DNA of 64,000 nucleotides from Achromobacter agilis (lineage in GTDB: Bacteria > Pseudomonadota > Gammaproteobacteria > Burkholderiales > Burkholderiaceae_B), in contig NZ_UFQB01000026.1 in the NCBI RefSeq assembly GCF_900496965.1, positions 31,347 through 95,346 on the forward strand, in the 5' to 3' direction. The notes under the pieces are model-generated. The model saw only the letters and a program-made list of their open reading frames with translations. It was not told where the DNA came from and ran no database searches. Shown in pieces: positions 1 through 8,052 of the stretch. Every line of letters starts with the position of its first letter. The first letter of the stretch is position 1. The position numbers and the translations under genes are program-made.

Positions 1-257
1 TGCGCGGCTTCCTGGACGGCCTGGCCGCGCACCTGGCGCCGGCGGGCGAAGGCTGGCTGATTTTGTCCGACCTGGCCGAACACCTGGGCCTGCGCAGCCG
101 TGAACAGCTCCTGGAGATGTTCCGACTGGCGGGCCTGCGCGTCGTGGACCGGATGGATACCCGGCCCACGCACGGCCGCGCCAAGGATCCGTCCGACCCG
201 CTGTATGCGGCGCGCTCGAAGGAAGTCACGTCGCTCTGGCGCCTGGCCGCCGCATAA
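1..257 (+). CDS. C-terminal end of a probable SAM-dependent methyltransferase (partial)
   Basis: Only the last 85 codons lie in the window; the first complete codon starts at base 3 and the stop is TAA at 255-257. The peptide has the order expected of the last third of a class I SAM methyltransferase: a helix (GFLDGLAAHLAPAGEGWLIL), a strand ending in SDLAEHLGL, then a helix and strand with FRLAGLRVVDRMDTRP. The YAARSKEVTSLWRL tail resembles methyltransferases that use small molecules or release factors as substrates. The SAM-binding motif is outside the window, so the family call is inferred and the substrate is unknown. It converges on the DUF1345 gene 18 bases downstream. Confidence 0.5.
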   Translation, partial: RGFLDGLAAHLAPAGEGWLILSDLAEHLGLRSREQLLEMFRLAGLRVVDRMDTRPTHGRAKDPSDPLYAARSKEVTSLWRLAAA

Positions 258-275
258 GAAGCCCGGCGCGCCCCG

Positions 276-962
276 CTACACCCGCCCCGCCGCCACGTTC
301 ACGCTGATGGCGATGATGAACACGTTGAAGAAGAAGGCGATGACGCTGTGCGTCAGGGCGGTGCGGCGCAGCCGCCGGTTCACGATCTGCACGTCCGATA
401 CCTGGAACGTCATGCCCAGCACCAGCGCGAAATAGGCGAAATCCCAGTAGTCGGGGTCTTCCGTGCCCGGGAAGTCCAGCCCCTTGTGCATGGCGTTGCG
501 GTGGCCGTAGTAGCCGTGGGCGTAATGCAGTGCGAAGATCATGTTCATGTAGAGCCACGACAGGATGATGGTGGCGGCGGCCGCCAGCACGGCGACGGCG
601 CTGCCCGCCCCGCCCGCGGCCCTCAGTTCCACCCACAGGGCCATCATCACCATGCAGGACAGCGCCACGCTGCTCCACAGCACCCCGGTGCGCCCGACGT
701 CCTGCTCCTGCGCATGCTGGCGCATGGACGCGGCGCTGGTCCGGCCGAACACGCGCGCCGTCAGCACCAGGAAAACGAACGCCCCGGCGTCAAAGCCCAG
801 CAACAGCGCCAGCACCAGCGGCACGCCCGCCGCGTACAGGCCGCAGGCCGCCGCCAGCAGCAGGACCGCGCACAGCACCAGGCGCCGGTGCGCATGGAAG
901 AACGGCAGGCTGGCGGCGGATGAAGCGGCGTTCTCGGGCTCGAAGTCCTTGAGCGGCGGCAT
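276..962 (-). CDS. DUF1345 family inner-membrane protein
   Basis: This 228-residue protein has about five hydrophobic segments (roughly residues 28-45, 48-68, 96-112, 121-142 and 205-225). It matches the DUF1345 family, whose hallmark is the conserved central stretch [15 protein letters not shown] followed by a [22 protein letters not shown] block; both are present. The function of the family is not established. The start is supported by a GGAG sequence just upstream of the ATG. It stands alone, convergent with the methyltransferase gene and tail-to-tail with nothing on its other side but the chromate transporter genes on the same strand 70 bases upstream. Confidence 0.85.
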   Translation of the reverse strand: MPPLKDFEPENAASSAASLPFFHAHRRLVLCAVLLLAAACGLYAAGVPLVLALLLGFDAGAFVFLVLTARVFGRTSAASMRQHAQEQDVGRTGVLWSSVALSCMVMMALWVELRAAGGAGSAVAVLAAAATIILSWLYMNMIFALHYAHGYYGHRNAMHKGLDFPGTEDPDYWDFAYFALVLGMTFQVSDVQIVNRRLRRTALTHSVIAFFFNVFIIAISVNVAAGRV

Positions 963-1032
963 GGCGGGCTCCTGCGCGCGGCGCCCCCGGGCGTTGCGCC
1001 CGCGGGCCCCTTTCCGGGTTGAAGGCCCTACC

Positions 1033-1557
1033 CTAACCGATGCCGAGCAAACCGGCCAGCGCGCCGCCGAACAGCAACCACAAGGGATGGATGCGGGTGA
1101 CGCTGCCCAGCAATGCCACCACTGCGGTAATGGCGCCCAGCAGCCAGGTATGCACCGACGCCTCGGTGATGAGCGCCGCGCTGGCGGCCACCAGCCCGAC
1201 CGTCATCGGGAAAATGCCGGCCTGGATGACGCCGCGCCACGGACGGTCCTTGAACCGTTCCCACAATCCCAGCGCGATGACGGTGATCACCGAAGACGGG
1301 CCGAACTTGGCGATGGTGGTGACAATCAGGCCCAGACCGCCGGCCACGTGCCAGCCGACCAGCGTAACCACCATGAGGTTGGGACCCGGAGCGGCCTGCC
1401 CCAGGGCGAACAGCGCGGAAAAATCCGCTGCCGTCATCCAGCCGTGCACCTCCACCACCTGGCGCTGCATCTCGGGCAGGATGGTGTTGCCGCCGCCGAA
1501 CGCCAGCACCGACAGCTCGGAAAAGATCAGGGCCAGGGCTATCAGGGTATGGATCAT
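1033..1557 (-). CDS. Chromate transporter, second CHR half-subunit
   Basis: This 174-residue membrane protein is one CHR domain of a two-gene (short-chain) chromate transporter. The family signature is visible: [14 protein letters not shown] near residues 20-32 and [15 protein letters not shown] near 50-64. CHR proteins export chromate, probably driven by the proton or sulfate gradient, and bipartite forms work as heterodimers. The ATG overlaps the stop codon of the first half by four bases (ATGA at 1554-1557), so the two are translationally coupled. An in-frame extension upstream of the ATG runs antisense-free into the other gene's region and has no family similarity, so I reject it. Specificity for chromate is inferred from family only. 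Confidence 0.88.
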   Translation of the reverse strand: MIHTLIALALIFSELSVLAFGGGNTILPEMQRQVVEVHGWMTAADFSALFALGQAAPGPNLMVVTLVGWHVAGGLGLIVTTIAKFGPSSVITVIALGLWERFKDRPWRGVIQAGIFPMTVGLVAASAALITEASVHTWLLGAITAVVALLGSVTRIHPLWLLFGGALAGLLGIG

Positions 1558-2129
1558 CGACGTTGCCTCCAGACCATCAGGATGCTCAGAGGCGTCAGCA
1601 CGGCCATGGTGGGCAGCAAGGGGATGCGCAGCACGGCGATGGCGATGAAACAGGCCGTGGCGACCACGCCGGCCAGCCAGTCGCGGCGCTTGACCACCGG
1701 CGTGCCGATCTTCACGGCCATCGAGATCAGCAGCCCCGCCGCGGCGGCGGCCAGCCCGGCGAACAGATGCTGGATGTGCGGGTCGTTCTGGAAGCGCTCG
1801 TACACCATGCCCAGCAGGACCACGATCGCCGACGGCGCCAGGATCAAGCCCATCAGCGCGGCAAAAGCCCCGCGCGGCCCCCGGAACTTCATGCCCAACG
1901 CAACCGACAGATTGATGATGTTGCCGCCGGGCAGGAACTGGCACAGCCCCAGCAGATCGGTGAATTCCGGTCCGCTGAGCCAGCGGTGCTTCTCGACGAC
2001 CATGCGGCGCGCCAGCGGCAGCGCGCCGCCGAATGCGGTCAGGCCCAGCATGAGAAATCCGTAGAACAATTGCCCGCAAGTGGGCGCAGGCCGGAGTCCG
2101 GCCTCGGGGGTGGAAGGTGCTGCGTTCAT
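1554..2129 (-). CDS. Chromate transporter, first CHR half-subunit
   Basis: This 191-residue CHR domain is the first gene of the pair. It shows the paired family motifs LTAFGGALPLARRMVVEKHRW (in part, near residues 30-50) and LCQFLPGGNIINLSVALG near 61-78. Its PGGNIINL replaces the PGPNLMVV of the partner, the usual asymmetry between the two halves. About six hydrophobic segments are predicted. It is co-transcribed with the second half and faces a LysR gene across a 196-base AT-rich gap, the usual arrangement for LysR control of a transporter. Whether the inducer is chromate, sulfate or something else cannot be read from the sequence. Confidence 0.87.
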   Translation of the reverse strand: MNAAPSTPEAGLRPAPTCGQLFYGFLMLGLTAFGGALPLARRMVVEKHRWLSGPEFTDLLGLCQFLPGGNIINLSVALGMKFRGPRGAFAALMGLILAPSAIVVLLGMVYERFQNDPHIQHLFAGLAAAAAGLLISMAVKIGTPVVKRRDWLAGVVATACFIAIAVLRIPLLPTMAVLTPLSILMVWRQRR

Positions 2130-2325
2130 CGTTGTTATGCCGTGGCCTCCCGGGACGCGCCCGCTGTCCGGAAGCGGCGCGGGCGTCTGTTGCGCACCGG
2201 CAGGGCCGGTGCGAGGGAAAGGACACGAAGGGGTGCTCGGGGGGGTGGATAAAGAGATTGCAGCCTACTCCTCTCACTAGATAATGTCTAATATATGACT
2301 ACCTCATAAAACATATCTATTGAAT
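2130..2325. promoter_or_regulatory. Divergent control region between chromate transporter and LysR gene
   Basis: The gap between the divergent genes turns sharply AT-rich at 2262-2330 (ATAATGTCTAATATATGAC and following), in contrast to the GC-rich surroundings. LysR proteins usually bind a T-N11-A dyad between themselves and their target. Several weak candidates exist here, such as the ATAT/ATAT-rich stretch at 2290-2317, but none stands out enough to name. Confidence 0.4.
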
Positions 2326-3246
2326 ATGGCAACCGTCGACTTGCGCCTGCTCCGCTACTTCGTGGCCGTGGCCGAAGAATCCCACCTGACCAAGGCCGCG
2401 GCGCGGCTGGGCATCCGCCAGCCGCCGCTCAGCCAGCAAATCCGCGTGCTGGAACAGGAACTGGGGGTCACGCTGTTCCACCGCCTGCCGCGGGGCATGG
2501 AACTGACCGAAAGCGGCCGCGCCCTGCTGGACGACGCGCGCAACATCATCGCGCTGACCGAACAGGCAGTGGAAGGCGTGCGCCGCGTGTCGCAGGGCGA
2601 GGCCGGACGCCTCACCGTCGGCTTCACCGGGTCCGCCGCCTTCCACCCCTTCGTGCCTTCCGTTATCCGGCGCTTCCGGGAAAGCGCGCCGAACGTGCGG
2701 CTGGTGCTCGAGGAAAGCAGCACCGGCGAACTGATGGAGGACGTCAGCGAGGGCCGCGTGGATGTGGCCTTCATCCGCGGCGCCTATGGCCCGGATCGCG
2801 GCGTGGCGATGGAAACGGTGCTCGAGGAAACCATGCTGGCCGCGTTTCCGGCCGACCATCCCGCCGTCAAGGGACGCGAGCGCAAACGCATCGCGCTGTC
2901 CGAGCTGGCGGAGGAGTCCCTGATCCTCTACCGCCGTCACAGCGGCCCCGGCCTGTATGACGCGATCATCGCCGCGTGCAGCGCCGCCGGATTCAGTCCG
3001 CGCGTTGCGCAGGAGGCGCCGCGCATGCTATCCACGCTGAGCCTGGTGGCGGCCGGCCTGGGCGTGTCGCTGGTGCCGGCATCGCTGCGCCGCGTGAACA
3101 TCGAGGGCGTGGTGTACGTCAGCGTGAGCCAGCCCTCGGCCCTGCGGGCGCCGCTGAACCTGATCTGGCGCGATGCCCCCCTGTCCGGCGCGGCCCGCCG
3201 GCTGATCGATGAGGCCCGCCAGCACCGGGAGGAGTCGCTGGCCTAG
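2326..3246 (+). CDS. LysR-family transcriptional regulator
   Basis: This 306-residue regulator has an N-terminal winged helix (residues about 3-62; LRYFVAVAEESHLTKAAARLG with QPPLSQQIRVLEQELG) and a substrate-binding-like effector domain (about 90-295). QPPLSQQI places it in the CatR/BenM-like branch of LysR proteins. It is divergent from the chromate transporter pair and probably controls it. I chose ATG at 2326; a TTG two codons earlier (2320) is possible. No strong Shine-Dalgarno is visible before either. Its effector is unknown. Confidence 0.88.
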   Translation: MATVDLRLLRYFVAVAEESHLTKAAARLGIRQPPLSQQIRVLEQELGVTLFHRLPRGMELTESGRALLDDARNIIALTEQAVEGVRRVSQGEAGRLTVGFTGSAAFHPFVPSVIRRFRESAPNVRLVLEESSTGELMEDVSEGRVDVAFIRGAYGPDRGVAMETVLEETMLAAFPADHPAVKGRERKRIALSELAEESLILYRRHSGPGLYDAIIAACSAAGFSPRVAQEAPRMLSTLSLVAAGLGVSLVPASLRRVNIEGVVYVSVSQPSALRAPLNLIWRDAPLSGAARRLIDEARQHREESLA

Positions 3247-3308
3247 CGGCGCTGGCCCCCGGGCGTCCGGCGCTACACTGCCGGACACCGGCAACCCGCA
3301 TTCCTTCC

Positions 3309-4112
3309 ATGTTTTCCGAATCTCCCATCGGCATCTACGACTCCGGCGTCGGCGGGCTGAGCGTGCTGCGCGCCATCAGCGACGCCCTGCCCCACGAATC
3401 CCTGCTCTACGTGGCCGATTCCGCCCACGTGCCCTATGGCGAAAAAACGCAGGAGTACGTGGAGCGCCGCGCCAGCACGCTGGCCGATTACTTCGTGTCC
3501 CGCCAGGCCAAGGCCATGGTGGTGGCCTGCAATACCGCCACTGCGGCCGCCATCGCACAGCTGCGCCAGCGCCATCCGGGGCTGGTCATCATCGGGGTGG
3601 AACCCGCCATCAAGCCGGCGGCGCACCTGACCCACAGCGGTGTGGTGGGCGTATTCGCCACCACCGGCACCCTGGCCAGCCCCAAATTCGCCGCCCTGGT
3701 CCGGCGTGAAGCGCCGGAAGTCCGCATCCTGTTCCGGCCCTGCCCCGAATGGGTGCGGCTGGTGGAACAGGGGGTGCTGCACGGCCCCGAGGCCGACGCC
3801 GCCGTGCGCGCGCCCGTCGCGGAACTGCGGGAGGCCGGCGCCGACGTGCTGGTGCTGGGCTGCACGCATTTTCCGTTCCTGCGCGACGCGATCCAGGCGG
3901 CGGCAGGACCCGGCGTGCCGCTGCTGGAAACCGGCGTCCCCGTGGCGCGCCGGCTGCGCCATCAACTGCAGGAGCACGGCCTGCTACGCACCGGCGGCGC
4001 GGGCGGGCTGCGGCTGGAGACCAGCGGCGCCGCCGACGCCCTGGGCGGGCTGGCCGGCCGCCTGCTCGGCCAGGCGCTGCGCGCGGACACGCTGCCCGAA
4101 CGCTGGCGTTGA
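3309..4112 (+). CDS. murI: Glutamate racemase
   Basis: The 267-residue enzyme interconverts L- and D-glutamate to supply D-Glu for peptidoglycan. Both catalytic cysteines are in their usual motifs, CNTATAA (Cys74) and GCTHFPF (Cys185). The N-terminal IGIYDSGVGGLSVL and YVADSAHVPYG are also diagnostic. Length is normal for the family. It sits 62 bases after the LysR gene and about 100 bases before the universal stress genes on the same strand, with no sign of specific co-regulation. Confidence 0.97.
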   Translation: MFSESPIGIYDSGVGGLSVLRAISDALPHESLLYVADSAHVPYGEKTQEYVERRASTLADYFVSRQAKAMVVACNTATAAAIAQLRQRHPGLVIIGVEPAIKPAAHLTHSGVVGVFATTGTLASPKFAALVRREAPEVRILFRPCPEWVRLVEQGVLHGPEADAAVRAPVAELREAGADVLVLGCTHFPFLRDAIQAAAGPGVPLLETGVPVARRLRHQLQEHGLLRTGGAGGLRLETSGAADALGGLAGRLLGQALRADTLPERWR

Positions 4113-4216
4113 TCGGCCCTGGTTTGATCCCGCGCATTCCGCGCCGGCGGAATCCGGCGAATAATTGGGATACAGTGGACAACACCGCCGCCCGTAGCGC
4201 GCGCAAGGAGACGCTC

Positions 4217-4642
4217 TTGAAACGCATCCTGATCCCCGTGGACGGCTCGCAACCGTCCATCCACGCCGTCAAGGCCCTACTCGACGCCCGGCGCTACGAC
4301 CCGGTCGAGCGCGTGGAACTCCTGACCGTCCAGATTCCCCTGCAGGCAGGCAAAATCGGCCGCGGCCTGTCCCAGGCCGAGATCGACGCCTATCACCAGG
4401 AAGAAGGCCAGGCCGCCCTGCAGGCCGCCAGCGCCCTGCTGGCCGAGGCCGGCGTGCCCTTTCAGGCGCGCGTCGAGGTCGGCGCGGCGGCGGACACCAT
4501 CGTCCGGGTCGCCGACGAATCCGAAGCGGACGAGATCTACATGGGCTCACGCGGCCTGGGCTCGGTCTCCTCCTGGTTCCTGGGTTCCGTCGCAACCCGC
4601 GTCCTGCACCTGACGGAATTGCCCGTCACGCTGGTCAAGTAA
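4217..4642 (+). CDS. Universal stress protein, UspA family (first copy)
   Basis: A 141-residue single-domain Usp. It begins KRILIPVDGSQPS, the strand and loop that contact ATP, and has the C-terminal nucleotide loop MGSRGLGSVSSWFLGSV, matching the G-X2-G-X9-G(S/T) motif of ATP-binding Usp proteins. The start is a TTG at 4217, chosen because AGGAG lies seven bases upstream (4206-4210) and the protein then starts exactly where family members do. An in-frame extension back to 3749 would overlap murI in another frame and is rejected. The next gene is a paralogue 17 bases downstream, so the two are probably one transcript. Confidence 0.9.
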   Translation: MKRILIPVDGSQPSIHAVKALLDARRYDPVERVELLTVQIPLQAGKIGRGLSQAEIDAYHQEEGQAALQAASALLAEAGVPFQARVEVGAAADTIVRVADESEADEIYMGSRGLGSVSSWFLGSVATRVLHLTELPVTLVK

Positions 4643-4659
4643 CGCCTCGAGGAGCAACC

Positions 4660-5088
4660 ATGCTGAACATCCTGGTCCCCGTCGACGGCTCCGACAATGC
4701 CAACCGCGCCGTCCTGTACGCCCGCCAGCTTGCCCAGGGCGCCGTGCCCGCGCGCGTCCACGTCCTGAATGTCCAGACGCCCGTGCAAGGCCGGGCCGGC
4801 CTGTCGCGGCTGATCACGCAGGACATGATCGACGACTTCTACGCCCGCGAAGGCCGGGAAGCCACGGAAGAAGCGCGCAAGCTGCTCGACGTAACCGGCA
4901 CCGATTACGCCAGCCACGTCGCGTTCGGCCACGTGGCGACCGAAATCGCCGGCTATGCGCGCGACCACGGCTGCGCGCGCATCGTGATGGGCACGCGCGG
5001 CAACGGCTCGCTGGCGAACATTCTGATCGGCTCCGTCGCCAATCAGGTGCTGCAACTGGCCGACGCGCCGGTCACGCTGGTGAAGTAA
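4660..5088 (+). CDS. Universal stress protein, UspA family (second copy)
   Basis: A 142-residue Usp paralogue of the preceding gene. It has LNILVPVDGSDNANRAV at the N terminus and MGTRGNGSLANILIGSVANQV as the ATP-binding C-terminal loop. Both copies end in the same LPVTLVK/APVTLVK motif, which supports tandem duplication. The ribosome-binding site is GAGGAG at 4650-4655. It converges on the sensor kinase gene 15 bases downstream. Usp proteins of this type act in the cytoplasm as homodimers or heterodimers under stasis or oxygen limitation; the trigger here is unknown. Confidence 0.92.
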   Translation: MLNILVPVDGSDNANRAVLYARQLAQGAVPARVHVLNVQTPVQGRAGLSRLITQDMIDDFYAREGREATEEARKLLDVTGTDYASHVAFGHVATEIAGYARDHGCARIVMGTRGNGSLANILIGSVANQVLQLADAPVTLVK

Positions 5089-5103
5089 GGCGCGGCCGCG
5101 GCG

Positions 5104-6483
5104 TCAGGCCGCCGGCAGCCACAGCGACACCCGGAGCCCCCCCAGCGGGGAGCGCGCCGCGCGCACCTCGCCGCCATACGTGCCGGCCAGATCGCGCACG
5201 ATGTCCAGCCCCAGGCCCGATCCCGGGCGTTGCTCGTCCATGCGCACGCCGCGCAGGAAAATGCGCTCGCGCTCGTGGTCCTCGATGCCCGGCCCGTCGT
5301 CATCGACGTGGATCAGCAAGCGCCCCGGGCCGTCCGGCTCCGCCGTGATCAGCACCTGGCCGGCCGCCCACTTGCAGGCGTTGTCCAGCAGATTGCCCAG
5401 CATTTCCTGCAGGTCCTGCTGCTCGCCGCGAAATACCAGGCCCGGCGCGACCGCCGCGTCGTCGATGCGCAGGCCGCGCTGGGCGTACAGGCGCCGCACC
5501 ACCCGCAGCAACCCCTGCGCCGTTTCCGCCAGCGGCGTGCGCCCGTCGGCGGCGCTGGAAGACGCCGCGGCGCGGGCGCGGGCCAGGTGATAGTCGATCT
5601 GGCGGTTCGCCATGCCGACCTGCTCGCGCACCAGGCCCGCCAGGGGGCCGTCGTCGCGCGAGGCGGCATTGGCCAGGATGGCCAGCGGCGTCTTCACGGC
5701 GTGCGCCAGGTTGCCGGCCTGCGTCCGCGCGCGCTGCACGATCTCGGCGTTCATAGCCAGCACCTTGTTGAAATCATCGACGAGCGGCTGGATTTCGCTG
5801 GGAAAACGGCCTTCGATGCGGCTGCTGTCGCCCGCGTTCTGCGCGGCCAGTTCCCGCCGCAGGCGGGCCAGCGGCCGCAGGCCGACCAGCACCTGCACGA
5901 TCGCGGCCAGGGTCAGCCCCGCCGCCAGCGCGCCCAGCGCGATCGCCAGCATATGGTTGAAGCGTCCGATGGGTTCGGCCAGCACCGCGCGGTCGGCGGC
6001 CACCAGCAAGCGCAGCGGGGCGGCGTTTTCTTCAGCGGGCTTCAGGACGCGCGCCAGCACGGCCAGCTGGCGCCCCGCCGGCCCGGCGACGTCGTGGATC
6101 TGGTCGCCCTCGCTGTCCGCGAGCAGCGACAGCTCCAGCGTCTGGTCCCATAGCGACCGCGAGCGCGCCACGCCGAAAGCGGCCGGCTGCCCGCCGTCGG
6201 CAAGCCGGTCGATCTGCCAGTACAGGCCAGACAGGGGCTGCTCCAGCCGGGGGTCGCTCAAGGGCGGCGCGACCACCGGCCGCCCGTCGGGGCCGATATT
6301 GACGGCGGCCGTGAGCTGGTTCAGGTGCAGCGTCAGTTCCGCCTGCAACTGCTGGGTAATGTGCTGGCGGAACAGGCTGGCCAGCCCCCAGCCCGCCAAT
6401 GCCACCGACAGCAGGATCCAGGCCAGCGTGCCGGCCAGCAACCGCCACCGCAGGGAACCCGCCGGACGCCTCGCGGGCTTCAT
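5104..6483 (-). CDS. Two-component sensor histidine kinase, PhoQ/QseC-like
   Basis: A 459-residue kinase with a transmembrane segment at about 13-33, a periplasmic sensor domain of about 140 residues, a second segment at about 177-202 and a HAMP linker. The H-box NLAHAVKTPLAIL places the phospho-accepting His at 261. The catalytic domain shows NLLDNACKWA (N-box), DDGPGIEDHE (G1) and GSGLGLDIV (G2). The AHAVKTPLA form of the H-box is typical of PhoQ-type kinases. The start codon overlaps the response regulator stop (ATGA, 6480-6483). Third gene of a PepSY-regulator-kinase operon; the sensed signal is unknown. Confidence 0.93.
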   Translation of the reverse strand: MKPARRPAGSLRWRLLAGTLAWILLSVALAGWGLASLFRQHITQQLQAELTLHLNQLTAAVNIGPDGRPVVAPPLSDPRLEQPLSGLYWQIDRLADGGQPAAFGVARSRSLWDQTLELSLLADSEGDQIHDVAGPAGRQLAVLARVLKPAEENAAPLRLLVAADRAVLAEPIGRFNHMLAIALGALAAGLTLAAIVQVLVGLRPLARLRRELAAQNAGDSSRIEGRFPSEIQPLVDDFNKVLAMNAEIVQRARTQAGNLAHAVKTPLAILANAASRDDGPLAGLVREQVGMANRQIDYHLARARAAASSSAADGRTPLAETAQGLLRVVRRLYAQRGLRIDDAAVAPGLVFRGEQQDLQEMLGNLLDNACKWAAGQVLITAEPDGPGRLLIHVDDDGPGIEDHERERIFLRGVRMDEQRPGSGLGLDIVRDLAGTYGGEVRAARSPLGGLRVSLWLPAA

Positions 6484-7142
6484 CCGCGGGCCGCCAGGCG
6501 GTAGCCCAGCCCGCGCACGGTTTCGATGGTATCGGGCGGCAGCTTCTTGCGCAGGCGGCCGATGAAGACTTCGATAGTGTTGGAATCCCGGTCGAAATCC
6601 TGCGCGTAGATGTGCTCGGTCAGTTCGCTGCGCGACACGACGTCGCCGGCGCGCTGCATCAGCACGGACAGCACCTTGAACTCGTGGCTGGTCAGCGTGA
6701 GCGGCCGGCCGTCGACGCTGGCCCGGGCCTGGCGCGTATCCAGCACCAGCGGACCGCAGCGCCATTGCGCGCTGGCGTGGGCCGTGCTGCGGCGCAGCAG
6801 CGCCCGCACCCGCGCCAGCAGCTCTTCCATGTGGAACGGCTTGGTCAGGTAGTCGTCCGCGCCGGCGTCGATGCCCGCCACCTTCTCGTGCCAGTTGTCG
6901 CGCGCGGTAAGTATCAGCACGGGCATGTTGCGCCCGCCGGTCCGCCAGGCCTTCAGGACGGTCAGCCCGTCCATCACGGGCAGCCCCAGGTCCAGCACCA
7001 CCGCGTCGAACGCTTCCACATCCCCGAGGTATCGCGCCGATTCGCCGTCGGCGGCTGCGTCCACCGTGTAGCCTGCGGCTCGCAGCGCCTCGGCGAGCTG
7101 GCCGGCCAGCGTGGGTTCATCTTCGACCACGAGTATGCGCAT
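6480..7142 (-). CDS. OmpR-family response regulator
   Basis: A 220-residue regulator with a receiver domain (about 1-115) and a winged-helix DNA-binding domain (about 125-218). The receiver keeps the acidic pair at Glu7/Asp8, the phosphorylated Asp51 (VVLDLGLPVMDG) and the conserved lysine in DDYLTKPF. The C-terminal RDSNTIEVFIGRLRKKL is the recognition-helix region of the OmpR/PhoP family. It overlaps its cognate kinase by four bases, and its start touches the stop of the upstream PepSY gene. A direct repeat in the divergent region at 7568-7584 is a candidate binding site. Confidence 0.95.
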   Translation of the reverse strand: MRILVVEDEPTLAGQLAEALRAAGYTVDAAADGESARYLGDVEAFDAVVLDLGLPVMDGLTVLKAWRTGGRNMPVLILTARDNWHEKVAGIDAGADDYLTKPFHMEELLARVRALLRRSTAHASAQWRCGPLVLDTRQARASVDGRPLTLTSHEFKVLSVLMQRAGDVVSRSELTEHIYAQDFDRDSNTIEVFIGRLRKKLPPDTIETVRGLGYRLAARG

Positions 7143-7489
7143 CAGGGCTTGCCTTTGAATTTGATATCGCGGCCCTTGACTCCCAGCAACGTGCCGTCGC
7201 GCGCATCGATCTTCAGCTTGAGGATGCTGCCGCCGCTTTGCAGCACCCGGATCTCGTAGATGAATTCGTCGTCGTCCTCTTCGAATTCGACCTTGACCAC
7301 CTGCCCCGGGAAATCGCGCTCGACGATGTCCAGCACCGCGCCCAGCGGCAATACTTTGCCGGCCTCCAGGGCCTGGCGCGCCCGTTCATGGTCGCTCTCG
7401 TCGGCCAGGCCGGCCACGGGGCCGGCGGCCAGCGCGAACGCCAGCGCGCAGGCCGGCAGGACAAGACGGCCGCGTTTATGCCAGATCAT
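7142..7489 (-). CDS. PepSY-domain secreted protein (first gene of the two-component operon)
   Basis: A 115-residue protein with a cleavable signal peptide (basic start, hydrophobic core about residues 10-24, then AGLADES) and one PepSY domain (about 33-115; LGAVLDIVERDFPGQVVKVEFEEDD and EIRVLQSGGSILKLKIDARDG in part). PepSY proteins found beside PhoPQ/QseBC-like systems are periplasmic and are thought to modulate the kinase or bind metal. The run EFEEDDDEF is strongly acidic and could bind divalent cations; this is inference. Its stop codon overlaps the regulator start by one base. Confidence 0.85.
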   Translation of the reverse strand: MIWHKRGRLVLPACALAFALAAGPVAGLADESDHERARQALEAGKVLPLGAVLDIVERDFPGQVVKVEFEEDDDEFIYEIRVLQSGGSILKLKIDARDGTLLGVKGRDIKFKGKP

Positions 7490-7567
7490 GCTGTTTTCCG
7501 CGGTCGCGCAACGCCGGGCCTCTCTTGAAACGGGGATGGATCAGGCTTCTTTTATACCGCGCAAAGG

Positions 7568-7606
7568 ATGAACCTCGCATGAACGGCGGCTTCAGAACCG
7601 GTTCAT
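7568..7606. promoter_or_regulatory. Candidate response-regulator box between divergent PepSY genes
   Basis: ATGAAC occurs twice as a direct repeat with a five-base gap (7568-7573 and 7579-7584), so the half-sites are 11 bases apart, one helical turn. That is the layout bound by OmpR/PhoP-type dimers. An inverted copy, GTTCAT, follows at 7601-7606. The site lies between the PepSY-regulator-kinase operon and the PepSY gene facing away from it. Assignment to this regulator is inference from layout and position. Confidence 0.45.
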
Positions 7607-7680
7607 GCGCCAACCCGAATAATGGCCGCATGGTCGTGAAAACGGCCTTGTCCACTTCGCAACCCAAGGAGATATCCATC

Positions 7681-7995
7681 ATGATGACTCGCATTCAGAA
7701 AACCCTGGCAGTCCTGGCGATCGGCGGTTCGGCCCTGGCGGCAGGCGCCCCGGCCTTTGCCCAGGCGGCCCCGCAGCCAGCCCCCGCCACCGCCGCCGCG
7801 CCGGCGGCCCAGATGCTGACGATCCGCCAGGTCTACGACAAGATGGAAGCCGCCGGCTACCGCAACATCTCGGAAATCGAGCGATCCAACAAGCACGGCT
7901 ACGAGGTCAAGGCTTACGATCCGCAGGGCCAGCGCGTCAAGCTCAGCGTGGACCCGCAAACCGGCGCCGTCACGCGCAGCCGCTTCGACGATTAA
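7681..7995 (+). CDS. Secreted PepSY-domain protein
   Basis: A 104-residue protein. The signal peptide (MMTRIQKTLAVLAIGG to AFAQ, cleavage near residue 28) is followed by an Ala/Pro-rich linker and one PepSY domain (about 45-104; LTIRQVYDKMEAAGYRNISE and GAVTRSRFDD). The start is the ATGATG at 7681, preceded by AAGGAG; an upstream in-frame extension to 7525 lacks a ribosome site and would carry no signal sequence. It is transcribed divergently from the two-component operon whose first gene is also PepSY. It is therefore a likely target of that system. Confidence 0.85.
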   Translation: MMTRIQKTLAVLAIGGSALAAGAPAFAQAAPQPAPATAAAPAAQMLTIRQVYDKMEAAGYRNISEIERSNKHGYEVKAYDPQGQRVKLSVDPQTGAVTRSRFDD

Positions 7996-8052
7996 GCCCG
8001 TGCGGGCCGGGACCCGCCTGAGTATGATGGGGCATCGTCCTGGAGTCGCATC

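Noticed and set aside
565..2064. 499-codon plus-strand open frame across DUF1345 and the chromate genes
   Set aside because: Shadow of real minus-strand genes; low-complexity Arg/Ala/Ser/Thr composition and no domain.
3749..4216. N-terminal extension fusing sequence over murI to the first universal stress protein
   Set aside because: It overlaps murI in another frame and has no similarity; TTG 4217 with AGGAG gives the normal Usp start.
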